From assembly GCA_010093515.1 (NCBI GenBank), contig MU001676.1:473186-537185 (forward strand): 64,000 nucleotides of DNA, written 5' to 3'. Shown one piece after another: positions 9,399 through 20,057 of this stretch (its first letter is position 1; the number at the start of each line of letters is the position of its first letter). Under the pieces are notes generated by a model. The model saw nothing but the letters and a program-made list of their open reading frames with translations. It ran no database searches and was not told the origin of the DNA. The DNA comes from Lineolata rhizophorae (Eukaryota > Ascomycota > Dothideomycetes > Lineolatales > Lineolataceae). The translations under genes were made by a program, and so were the position numbers.

Positions 9399-10837
9399 AT
9401 GGCGTCCACGACCGACGACCCCGTCTATAAGTCCATCGCAGAGACCAAGGCCAAATACGTGCGCCTCGGCAAGAGCGGGCTGCGCATCTCTGTGCCCATC
9501 CTTGGCGCCATGTCCCTCGGAGCCAAAAATTGGGCGCAGTGGACCGAGGAAGAAGGTGTGGTCAGTAGTCCACCAGTCCAGCGCCGCCGCTCGATCTCCA
9601 TCAAGCGCTTCAAAAGGGCGGAGAAAAGAAGATAAATGAGAAAGAAAATGACAAAAAAAAGAGGTTTGCTAAGATACACCACAACCAGGCGCTCCCGCTC
9701 CTCAAGGCGGCCTTCGACCGCGGCCTCAACACCTGGGACACGGCCAACGTGTACAGCAATGGCGTCTCGGAGCGCCTCATCGCCAAGGCGATCAAAAAGT
9801 ACGACATCCCGCGGCACAAGGTGGTCATCATGACGAAGTGCTACGGGTACGTGGGCGAGGACGTGACGGTGCTGGGCCTCAAGTACGGGCAGAAGATCGC
9901 CGATTCCAAGGACTACGTCAACCAGGGCGGCCTGTCGCGGCAGGCCATCTTCACGGCCGTCGAGCGGAGCTTGGAGAGGCTTGAGACGAGCTATATCGAC
10001 GTGCTGCAGATCCATCGCTTCGATTCCTTCACGCCGATCGAGGAGACGATGGAGGCGTTGAATGATTTGGTCAGGGCGGGCAAAGTCCGGTATCTGGGGG
10101 CCAGCTCCATGTGGACGTATCAGGTGCGTTTGAACGTGCCGGACCGGACCCGGCGGCCAAGCCTAAAACCGGGTTTGAGCGGCGTGCTCGGGGCTTGCAA
10201 ACGAGAGCTAACGAGGAATTCGCGCCGGCGCCGCTTGTAGTTCGCCATGATGCAGTTCTGCGCCGAGAAGAACGGCTGGACCAAGTTTGTCTCGATGCAG
10301 AACTTCTACAACCTGCTGTACCGCGAGGAGGAGCGCGAGATGAACAAGTTCTGCAACGAGACGGGCGTCGGCTTGGTTCCGGTAAGCTGTCCACCCCGAT
10401 ACGCCGTCCCTGCAAAGCCGCGTCTGCAGCTCGATTCCCCCGTCTGGGGAAAACGCAGGTCATCAAAGCTAACGACCCATACACCCAACTAGTGGGGCCC
10501 CCTCTGCCGCGGCCACCTCGCCCGGCCCCCGTCCGACTTCGGCAAAACGACCCGCTCCGCGGGCGAGATGGGCAATTCCATGTTCGAGTCGGGCCACCGG
10601 CCGGAGCACAAGGAGATCGCGCGGCGGGTGCACGAGCTGGCGGGGAAGAAAGGCTGGCCCATGAGCCACGTGACGCTCGCGTGGACGAACAAGCGCGTCA
10701 CGGCGCCCATCATCGGCTTCAGCAGCGTCGAGCGCATGGACGAGGCCCTGGCCGCGAATGGGCTCGAGCTGAGCGAGGAGGAGGAGAAGTACCTTGAGGA
10801 GCCGTACTTGCCGCAGAAGGTGCAGGGTCATTCGTAG
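9399..10837 (+). CDS. Aldo/keto reductase
   Basis: Exons 9399-9560, 9689-10123, 10241-10381 and 10493-10837 encode 360 residues of an NADPH-dependent aldo/keto reductase of the fungal YakC/voltage-gated-potassium-beta-like group. The barrel starts [20 protein letters not shown]. The catalytic tetrad is visible: Asp and Tyr in [10 protein letters not shown], Lys in [10 protein letters not shown], and His in VLQIHRF. The sheet and helix with [34 protein letters not shown] and the C-terminal NADP-binding segment [15 protein letters not shown] follow. All introns are phase 0. The first uses an unusual gtcagt donor; the gtgtgg six bases earlier would break the frame. Substrate is unknown. A TATA-like element lies about 160 bp upstream. 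Confidence 0.9.
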
Positions 10838-12315
10838 GGGTTGGGAAGCGTGGGCATAGATGGGGCTCTAGGAGCCTGTGATGTTGAGAGAAAGGCGGCT
10901 AGATAGAAATTATCTACGCAGTCCATAGACCCATGGGCCTGTGTGGAGCATAATGTTTGAAGTGCCACCTGAGTGAATTGTAGGAGACACTAAGAGCAGC
11001 GGACTTGACGCTATAAATAGAGTCCCGACCGCGTCGAAGTAAGTGTGTAGACTATGTTGAACTCTATGGGACTAGCGTGATCGTATGGAAGAAGCGCCTA
11101 AACATACACTCGGCTAGCGTATGTCACGGCGCAAGCGCGGACACCAGTATGTAGCTAGGAGGCTTGAGCAGCTTAGTCGGGTTTCCCTGTAACAAGATGT
11201 ATGTAGATTGTAACGAGTAGGAGGGGCCAAACCGCATCCGTAAGACTGGGTATGGAGTCAAAGACCATCGATGAATCTCCAGATTTACTAGGAATGCTCT
11301 TGCAACACCGTTTGGTTGGGGAATTCAATTGCTGGCGATGTTTCTATAGCGAGACAACCTTCACCGAACAGACTAGTGTTCCAACCAGACAGTACCAGGG
11401 ATATTCACGTCTCCTTAATCGAAGAAACTGACACCAACGCACCGTAAGTCGTACAAACTATCTCCAGAGACAAGGGTGCTCAGTCGCGCGCCTGGCACGG
11501 ACGTGGACCAACTCCGCAGAGCCATAAACTCAAAACGTGCGGCTCAATGGACTTCGACCCTGCTCCAGGCAGCTATTCAAAGACTAGCATCCTCCTTCGA
11601 CAGCAACAAGGCGCGCACGCCCGGCCCCCAGCGGCAGGGCTGGTACAATGTTCCCAGACTACGGAGTGCTGCCGGCCGAGCTGCAGGAAAGCTAGGGTGG
11701 CCCAAGCTCCCGCCTAGTGCGCTCTCCCCGCATTTCAGACCCCGGACAGGCCGGGACGCGCCAAACCGGATCGGGCACCGGCGGCCGCGCGTGGTTCGAC
11801 CGTCACGGAACAAGCAGCAGGAGCAGCAGGAGCAGCAGGAGCGGCAGGGAGCAGCTGACCCCTCCGGCTGGGCCCCGCTTTCCTGAGGCCGGCGCGGACG
11901 CGCCAGCAGGTGCGCCCTTCCTCCCCCACCTCTCGCTCTCTCCAGACGGGATGGAGTGATGCCGTGACCCCGCCAAGTCCCCGGCACTCTCGGAGCACCC
12001 TTTGTTCCTGGCGTTCCTGGATCTCTCTCCCTTTCCCCCTCTTCTCTCCGTCTCCGCTCTCGCCTCTTCCTCCTTCCCCTCTTCACTCTCGCACGCTGCA
12101 AGAGCTTCCCGGCCCCTCTCACACCAATCACTCGGCTTCGCACACCCACCTTACGCTTCGCCTTGCCTGCAAGGCACACAACAGCCCTCCATCCGGACTC
12201 GTCCGCATCCCTTCGACTGATTGTTGAAAGCTCTCCCCTTCATCCGCCGTCTCTACCTGCGTCCTCGCTCTCCGCCTCGCGTGAAAGGGCCCGTCGCCAG
12301 CAAGTAGCCACCATC
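10838..12315. other. Intergenic region, about 1.5 kb
   Basis: No conserved protein was found. It contains an isolated CTATAAATAG at 11011-11020 without a following recognisable gene, a CAG-rich stretch near 11812-11860, and long pyrimidine-rich tracts at about 12010-12260 that are probably the 5' leader/promoter of the next gene. Confidence 0.5.
11812..11860. repeat. AGCAGG-type short tandem repeat
   Basis: Consecutive imperfect units of AGCAGCAGG/AGCAGGAGC. It is not in a supported coding frame. Confidence 0.6.
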
Positions 12316-13461
12316 ATGTCCGCCGACACGGTAGAAGCCCTCGCCAAGGTCGACTCCGTCACCGAAACCCCCGAGTCCCCCACGTCCCCGAAGGAATCCA
12401 AGATCAAGCACCGCCGTGCGAGCAGCAGTGCCACCGGCGTTGCCAACATCGCCGACCTAGGTGAGTTTCCTTTCGCCGCCCTGGGCCCGCTGCTTCCGGG
12501 GGACCCCGCTCCCCCGCTCCTGGCCAGACCGCAGAGCCCCCGGGCTTGCTGGTTACCACGACGCAAGTGACTGACGAGTGCAATCGAATGCGACAGAGAA
12601 GGAGGGGGTGGAGATCAAGATCGCGCCTGAGACGCAGAAGCTGAACTGGTACGTTGCCGATTGCCCTTTTCCCGTCACTCGCAGGGCACCCGCTGCGGCG
12701 CCTCGCCCTCGTTCGCGATGGGGAGGTCCGTGCCTGGCTTACCCCGCACCGCTCCCGGCCTGGCCTGCCATCTGTCATCACAGGCCGTCACGAGCATTTG
12801 GCGCTTCCCAGCCGCCACGCGTCATCTTCCTCGCGTGCAATTGCCAGGCAGACGATGGCTGACGTCGCTTCTCCGACCGCAGGAAATTGAACACGTCGCC
12901 GTCGACGCTGGATGAGAAGGATGTGCTCAAGAAGCCCCTGTGCACCCCGCTGGTGAAGAAGATCGACCTGCACTTCCCGCTGGGGCTGGAAGTCACGGCG
13001 AGGAACCTCAAGGGTGTGACTATCAAGGATGCGCTGGACGCGATATACAAGCAGTTCAAGAAGAAGGTACGGACGACTCCCTTTCCTCAAAGTTTCTCCT
13101 CGTAGACTGCATTCCATTTTGCCCCTTGTCGTGGTTCTTTTCGTCGTCGTGGACCGGAGATCTTGTCCATCTTGCCTGAGTGTATCGTGTCCATCTATGA
13201 CAATGGGGCACGGATTGCATCGGGATAGTCGGATCGCGTTTCGCGTGTGTTCCGTTGTCGTCGCCGCGCGGTATCCGAAAGGCAACGCTAATCCATTCTC
13301 CCGCGATTTCCCAGGCCGACGACGAGCTCGAGAATCCCATCCTGGCCGGGTTCGAGTGGGACAAGGAGGAATGCTACACGCGGTTCATCGTGCACCAGAA
13401 GAAGGAAGGCGCGGCGCCCATGAGCAAGAAGGCCAAGAAGAAGGCCGAGGCCGCGGAATAA
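12316..13461 (+). CDS. Conserved fungal protein of unknown function, 175 aa
   Basis: Exons 12316-12460, 12597-12648, 12883-13066 and 13315-13461 join in frame (phases 1, 2, 0). The start MSADTVEALAKVDSVTETPE is followed by a Ser/Pro/Lys-rich, probably disordered region. A compact domain then runs from KPLCTPLVKKIDLHFPLGLE through LKGVTIKDALDAIYKQFKKK and ADDELENPILAGFEWDKEEC to YTRFIVHQKK. The tail is lysine-rich (SKKAKKKAEAAE), compatible with nuclear or nucleic-acid contact. The layout recalls small fungal DUF6699-type proteins, but I cannot confirm the family. Retention of frame through three introns and the dense middle domain support a real gene. A pyrimidine-rich leader precedes the ATG, which has a good context (CATCATG). 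Confidence 0.75.
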
Positions 13462-14710
13462 TAAGCTCGCGCCCCACAAGAAGAAGGAAGGCCTCGCGGG
13501 CGAATTTCTGAAGCTTGTCGCCAACCAATCTACCGGATCGTGTCAACTCTCTTCTACCTATCGCACACTGCCAACTACTAATCCGGGAAACGTCAGGTGG
13601 ATGCTGCACTTTTCCTCTTTTGCGTGCCTTTGCGTCTTTGCGGGTTCAAAGGGGAGGGAGGGAGCGATCCCTCAGCGCGGATATTCGTCTTGGCGAAGAG
13701 CTTTTTCTTTTCTTTCCTTGCTTTGAGCTAGGCTGGAGCTGGCGCAAGTCGTGGTTTTCGGCCGGGCGCCATTGTACTATCGCCAACCGGGAGTTTTCTT
13801 GCAAAGGGGACAACCGGTTGTGAGACTGAAAGAAATTAAATGCAGACACTTTCATTGAGAAGAATTTTGCTGGTGTGCGGAGTGCCACGGAAGCGAAAGA
13901 AGTGAAGGAAGAGGGGAGAGGGGAGTAGGTGGCTTTGGCATTCGAGAAGTAGCGGTGGAAATGGAGCCGGGACTTTTTGTGTTGGTGCCGGCCGAATTTT
14001 TTTTTTGGTGGCTTCTTGGCGCGTCGGGGGACCGCGCCGGGTTACTGTGGACCCGGGGCGCCCACGTCAGTCAACCCCCGCTAGACCCCCACCCTTCCGA
14101 CCAGGACGCCGTATGGCGGGGCAATGGGGTAGCTTCACACGCACAACTGAAAGTTTCGTTCTAGAGTACGCAGTCACTGTTCCTGCGATTGTATTCTTGC
14201 GGAGAATCCAATCATTATACCCCGTTTACATCAATCGATGACACAGCGAGTCGAAGAGAGCTGACTGTTTTCCGACTCCCAGCCCGACTATTCGACCTCC
14301 AATCGCCCACTCTATGACAGCCATTGCTGTGTGCAGCTGATCACACAGCTGAGTCGGCTCGAGTATACTGACTAGTGACTAGAGACGTGTTCAGTTGCTT
14401 GGCTCGAGCCTTGATACCTGAGCTGTTTGGGTCGTTTTGCATTTCGCAGGTATTACAGCAGCTCAGCTTAGACTGACTTCACATCAAGCTTGAGCGCACA
14501 ACTCACGAAAGACAACCCAACCACTTTAACCTTATCCTCTGAGGAACACTCGGCCTCAACTTCGCCTTCCCCTCGCACCTTCGGACCCTTTTCCACCACC
14601 AACACCGCCGAGCAATCATGGAAGAAAAAGCCCGCGGGGTGCCCTGAATGGGTGGGGTGCCGGGCTGGGACGGGTGCTGGGTTTGCGCGGGGTTTGATGG
14701 GCATGGTAAG

Positions 14711-14733
14711 TTTTTTTTTTTTTTTTTTTTTTT
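14711..14733. repeat. Poly(T) tract, 23 nt
   Basis: Uninterrupted T run seen directly in the sequence. Confidence 0.95.
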
Positions 14734-14776
14734 GGTGGGCCCGACGCGGGTCGATTCTTCTTTTTTTGGAGTGCGG

Positions 14777-14807
14777 TTTTTATTTTATTTTATTTTATTT
14801 TATTTTT
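14777..14807. repeat. (TTTTA)n microsatellite
   Basis: About five to six consecutive TTTTA/ATTTT units. Confidence 0.95.
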
Positions 14808-15243
14808 GGGCTGACTTCGAAACGCGGGCAGGGATGGTGCTGGCTCTGAAGTGCACGCGCCGAGGCGTTGACGAGCGTCATGAAGGGGGCGAGCAAAGAG
14901 CGACCTCGACTGGTTCCCGGAGTGCTTTTGGGCCTCGGAGGAGAGGCTGAAGAAGGCGGTCTTCAAGGGGAGGACGGACCTGGGAAGCGGGGGAGAGTCG
15001 GGTTGTGAAGGATGATGATTTGCAGTATAAAAACCTCTTCCTCCCCCACTCTCCCGGCTTGGACCTCAATTCATGGCATTTGCGCGTCGACTCCGTCATC
15101 AAATTAGTATTCCATGCTCTCTATATTTACATGTAAACCGATGTGCTTGTGCGTGAGAACGCTAAAAGTGTACGGAAATGGGACAGGAGAACGCCATGTT
15201 GCAATGCGCCGCGAGCGTGCCACGTACGCTTCGTTTCCACTCG

Positions 15244-16674
15244 TCAACTGGAGTCGATGTCCATGGCCAGGCGAGGAACGTAGAAGGTGACGTTCTCGAA
15301 GGAATAGAGCGCCTCGGACCCGAAGGCGACGTAGCCAAGGTGGTCGGACGCGTCGGGGCCGGTGTGATGCTTGAGCTCGTGGATCAGCGGCCCGATGTCG
15401 CCGATAAAGTCGGTGGTGTTGCGGTCGGCCAGCCAGGTGAGCACCGTCTGGCCGAGGGCGTTGTCGCCGTAGTAGAGATCGCTGCGAGGGGGATCAGCTG
15501 GCCGGGACAGTAGCAACAGGAAAAAAAGAAAAAGAAACATGTGAAGAGGTGAAGGGCTTACAAGCGGGTGCCGTTGATGGTGTGGTTGGCCTGCGAGCCG
15601 GCGGGCAGGCCGATGGGGTCGGTGGCGTCGCCCCAGGCGGCGAGCCACACCATGACCTCGTAGCGGGCCCGGGTCGGGTCGGCGGCGTCGGCGGCGTCGG
15701 CGGCCAGGAACATGTCGACGCAGACGTTGGCGTTGACCTTGGCGGCGCCGAGCACGGCCGAGTCGGTGTCGGCGTGCACGTAGCTGCCCAGGCCGTACGA
15801 CCACGACACGTCGAGCCGGAGGCCGTCGAGCCCGGCCAGCCGCACCGGGCCGTCGCCCGGCAGCAGCAGCTTCGCGTTCGGGAACGCGTGCACCGGCTCG
15901 TCGACCGGGCCCACCGGGTACTGCCAGGTCGCCGAGAAGCCGGCCGCGAACAGCGTGTCCTCGGACACGCCGCTGTCCGTCGTTATCTGCGTGCGGCGCG
16001 GCGGCCGCATGTCGTTAGCCGTCGGGCTGGCTGAGTCGCGGGCCCGGGGCCTTGAAATGAGGCTCCGCGCAGAGACGACCCCGGCCGGGCGCGGCGCTGT
16101 GTATGGATCGATGGTTTCGGGAAAGGAGGGAGGGGAGCGAGACAAACATTCATGCAGAGATCGCCCAGGTCGTCCGGGTCGCCCCACTGGTTGGGATTGA
16201 CTGCGGCGCGACGAAAACCGGGTTAGCCAAGGGCGGCGATAAGAGCTGCGGGCGAGGAAGCGCTAGGAAGCGCAGGGCAGACGCCGGCCAGGGGCTCCCT
16301 GGGCGTGGCGCGCGCGCCGTCGCCAATCGAAACGGCGCCCGGGCCGCGGGTCGCAGCCATCGCCGGCCGACTTCTTTTCCTGCCCGCGCGCGCGTGCGCC
16401 ACAACATGCTGCCGGCAGGGGGTTGGGGAGGTTCCCGCTCACAAACATATCGCCCCGGGAACGGCGTGATGCCGAAGGACTTCTGGCACCAGGTGTTCGT
16501 CTCGATGATCCGCCCGTCGCCGTCCGGGCCCGGGCCCAGCGGGTTGTTGGTCCCCGGCGCCGGCCGCCCTTCGCCGTGGAACACCTTCTGGTACTCGATC
16601 CCGATGTAGCCGCCCACCGTGATGGCCGCCGGCAGCACGAAGAGCCCGGCGCTGAACAGGGTCAGCAGCCACAT
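15244..16674 (-). CDS. Membrane-anchored GH12 family beta-glucanase
   Basis: Minus-strand exons 16674-16443, 16200-16148, 15986-15562 and 15481-15244 encode 315 residues. The N-terminus is a single hydrophobic segment (MWLLTLFSAGLFVLPAAITV, residues 1-20) followed by GGYIGIEY; it looks like an uncleaved anchor rather than a plain signal peptide. The GH12 jelly-roll follows: CQKSFGITPFPGRYVFNPNQ with WG, LCMN, FSATWQYPVGP, and LRLDVSWSYGLG. The nucleophile Glu is in YEVMVW (E205) and the acid/base Glu in FGSEAL (E293). GH12 enzymes cut beta-1,4-glucan, xyloglucan or beta-1,3/1,4-glucan by a retaining mechanism. The gene is divergent from the GT2 synthase at 17500, suggesting a joint role in wall glucan. 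The gtgagc donor at 16442 was chosen because it restores the VFNPNQWG join. Confidence 0.87.
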
Positions 16675-17499
16675 GGCTGCCGTTTCACGGACGGAGAGGA
16701 CGAGGAGACGAGGACGAGGACGAGGACGAGGAAGAGGAGCGGCAGCCGGTGAACGAACGAAATGATAAGCGGAGCTCGTCCGTCTGCCAAGTTCCGCGAG
16801 CGGCGAAAACGAGCGTGTGAATGCGGAGTGAGTGACAAGACGGTGCAGGCGCGGACAAACAGTGGGAGAACCGAGGGGACCCACCGGCGGGCTCGCGTGC
16901 CAGCCAGCACACGGCCAGCGCTGGACGGAAGCCCTCAATTATATCTCGTTGCGAGCCCGACCTACGGCGCCGAGCGCCGGCGCTGGACCACGACGACGAC
17001 GGCAACCTGCGTCACTCCCAATCTTAATCCCCTTTCCGGCCCTAGGCGGACCCGGCGGACCCGTCCCATCCCATGTTCCAGTTTTTCTTGTTGTGGCAAG
17101 CCGCCCAGTCCTGCTCGCCTGTCTCACCCTGTTCTTATCGCTGCAGCTCCGGCGCCATGTTGGCGCGCCAGAGATATGCAAGACCCGCATCCCCAGCCAG
17201 CCAGCCAGCCCGTCGTGCTCGCTGGCCTGGCATGATCCCATCCGAAAGTCCTACGGGCGCTTGCCTGCCTCCCCCTCAACCCAACCTCTTTTCCAGCCAT
17301 TCCCAAGGTCCAGTGTTTCGCTCGTTCGCTCCCATAACGTCCACGGTCGCTTCTCAGTAATCCGATACTGTGCTTTCGTGTCTGTTTGTTTGTTTTTCCG
17401 GCATCGTCATTCGTTTCTTGTTAATGCATCTGAACTCGTTATCATCGTCTTGGTTTTGACTTCAAAGATACCGCTGCTGTGGGCTATTCGTTCTGCCCA
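16675..17499. promoter_or_regulatory. Shared divergent promoter, GH12 glucanase / GT2 synthase
   Basis: 825 bp separate the two start codons. A TATAAT-like element in minus orientation lies near 16937-16949, toward the GH12 gene. The GT2 side is pyrimidine-rich with repeated CCAG units around 17195-17220. Open frames here overlap on both strands and show no conserved protein. Confidence 0.55.
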
Positions 17500-20057
17500 A
17501 TGGCGAGCATCCGACAAGTCGACGAGGATCCGAACCTCTCCGTCGAGGGGGAAGGTGACTCTATACAGGCAACCCGAAGGAGAGCTTCGACCGAAGACTC
17601 TTCTTCGGATTCAAAAAATCATTCCTTGGCATGGACAGAAGATACCGCCGTTGCTACAGAGCAATTGGATGCCATTGAAAAGGTGGAGCCGTTGGCAAAC
17701 ACCCGGCCAGAGAGTTACTCGGATGTCTACCGACCAACGGGGAGGCCTCCTCTTCGTAGCAACGGGGGCCACACCTCACTTCAAGATCTCTACGCCGAGA
17801 GTCCCGAAGCAACCCCTCTAGCCACTCCATCAGCTCCATGGCTCTCGGGTAGAGGCCATTCACCATCGTCCTCTGGGTTCACACCTACTCCTGCTGTATG
17901 TATATTGTCGTCAACCAGCCCCCCCCCCCCCTTTCCCCTTTTGTTCGGAAGCTCGTACTAACATACGTCGTTATTCCAGCGGAGTCAAGAATGCCTCAAG
18001 CCGCTGTTTCCGACCAGGCTGTCGTCCTATTTCGACCGGGATTGGGTGAAGGAGGGATACATTTCCCAAATCCACGACCGCGACGACCATGGCCAGTTAC
18101 CCAGCTGGAAACGATACTGCTACTACCTCGCGCCGTTCCTGGCCGTCGCCACCCTCGCGACCTACTGGATCTACTTCGCGCTTCGTATTCGTTTCGTGCT
18201 CGCCGCCCAGGCGAAATATGGCACGACGTACCCAATGGCGTGGGTGTTCATCGCAGTGGAAATCACCGTCGCTGTGCCCGTCTTCCTTCAAATGATCTGG
18301 GCGGTGTTCATCCTGAAACGGCGACACCGCCCTAAGCTTCGGCTCCTCGGAGACGATGTCCCCACCGTCGATGTGCTAATTACTTGTTGCGGCGAAGACG
18401 TGGACGTTGTCCTCGACACCACCCGGGCCACGTGCCACGTCGACTATCCCAGGGACAAGTTCCGGGTGGTCGTCTTGGACGACGGAAACGATGCGGAGCT
18501 CCGGCAGGCTGTGGAGAATATGCGCGAGATTTACGAGAACCTGCACTACCGGTGTCGGCCCAAGTACCCCGGCGTCCCGCACCACTTCAAGGCGGGCAAT
18601 CTTAATTACGGTCTCGAAGAGGTGCAGTCGATGCCGGGCGGTGCGTCGCAGTTCGTTGCGGCCCTCGACGCCGACATGATTCCGGAGTCGGAGTGGCTGA
18701 GGGCGATCATGCCTCACTTGCTGAAGGATTCGAAAATGGCGCTCGCGTGCCCGCCTCAGGTACGTGTATTTCGTTTAATTGGTTCGTCCAGGATGGCCTT
18801 CATGACTGACCGAAACTTCACAGCTGTTCTACAATGTCCCTCCTAGTGATCCCCTTTGCCAGAGCTTGGACTTCTTCGTTCACATTTCGGAGCCCATCAA
18901 AGACGCCCTGGGTGTGGCATGGTGCACCGGCTCGGGCTATATTGTCCGGAGAGACTATCTACAGGAGATTGGAAACTTTCCGACTGGATCTCTCGCCGAG
19001 GATGTGGCCACGTCCACTAAGCTCCTTGGAAAGGGATACAAAACGGCGTATATCCACGAGCCCTTGCAGTATGGCACGGTTCCTGACAGCTACGGGAGCC
19101 ACCTCAAGCAGAGGACTCGATGGGTAAGTGTCCCATTATTCAATCGGTCGGGACGAAAACCCGCTAACTTTCATTTGATAGGCTATTGGAACGGTGGAAA
19201 CATCCTTCAAACTCAAGTTCTGCTTGTACGGCGAGGATGTTCGCAAAATGACCGTGTTCCAGCGGTTCTCGAGCTTCACATATGCCGTCCTCAGCCTCTT
19301 CAACATCTTCCTCCTGCTCTCCCTCTTCGCGCTCCCCGTCGTGCTCATCTCGGGCAACGCCCTCGTCGCCTACGCCAACGAGGAGCAGCTCTTCTGGCTC
19401 ATCCGCGCCTGCTTCGCCACCCTCGTCACCAACCGCCTGTGCGAGCTCGTCCTCTTCCTGCCCGCCGGCTACGCCACCGGCCAGCGCGGCAGCCGCGCCC
19501 AGCTCTGGATGAGCCCGTACATCGCCTTCAGCATCATCCGCTCCTTCGTGCTGCCCAGCTGGCTCGGCGGCCAGAAGCAGGCCTTCAAGCCCTCGGGCTC
19601 GCTCAAGTCGGAGCTCAACGAGCGCGACGCGTCGGCCCGGGCGCCGCTCTTCCGCCGCCTCCGCGTCGTCGTCTGGAACTACATGGCCGGCTTCCACATC
19701 GCGTACGTGTACTTCGTGCTGGCGGCGGTGGCGCTGTCGACGATGCGCTGCGCCGCCGACGGCTGGAGCGTGCGCGAGCGCCTCGTCTGCCTGCTCACCC
19801 ACGCCTACTGGCCGCCCGCCGCCTGGATCGTCGTCGTCTCCGCCTTCTGGATCCCCGTCGCCTACGCCGTCGACCCGCCCGCCATGCCCGCCCGCGAGGC
19901 CCTGCTCGTCCGCGACGGCAAGACGGCCGTCGCCCGCCCCACGCCCGCCAGCAAGACGACCGCCTTCAGGCCCCAGACGGCGCTGTTCGAGCTCGAGTAC
20001 TTTGTCTCGACGGCGCTGACGGCGCTTGTGTTCGCGGCGTCGTTGTTTTGGTTGTAG
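17500..20057 (+). CDS. Cellulose-synthase-like GT2 glycosyltransferase
   Basis: Exons 17500-17895, 17980-18759, 18824-19123 and 19182-20057 encode 783 residues. This is a processive family 2 glycosyltransferase of the cellulose/mixed-linkage glucan synthase type, acting at the plasma membrane with UDP-glucose as likely donor. Residues 1-150 are a Ser/Thr-rich cytosolic tail; two membrane spans (about 176-203 and 215-243) precede the catalytic domain. The four synthase motifs are present: DDG (299-301), DAD (362-364), the catalytic Asp in LAED (449-452) and QRTRW (488-492), the last cut by an intron. At least five or six C-terminal spans follow. Known fungal relatives include Aspergillus fumigatus Tft1, needed for beta-1,3;1,4-glucan; orthology is inferred, not tested. 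There is no PilZ domain. Divergent GH12 partner upstream. Confidence 0.9.

Larger units (their letters stand above)
13462..15243. other. Intergenic region, about 1.8 kb, with microsatellites
   Basis: No gene was recognised. Homopolymer and pentanucleotide repeats lie at 14711-14807. A TATA-like TATAAAAA at about 15026 is not followed by a recognisable gene; the next CDS is convergent. Confidence 0.5.

Noticed and set aside
11011-11020. Isolated TATA box CTATAAATAG
   Set aside because: No recognisable gene follows within several hundred bases, so it was not called a promoter.
15021-15180. TATA box near 15026 followed by a 27-codon frame
   Set aside because: The tiny frame has no support and lies in the 3' flank of a convergent gene.
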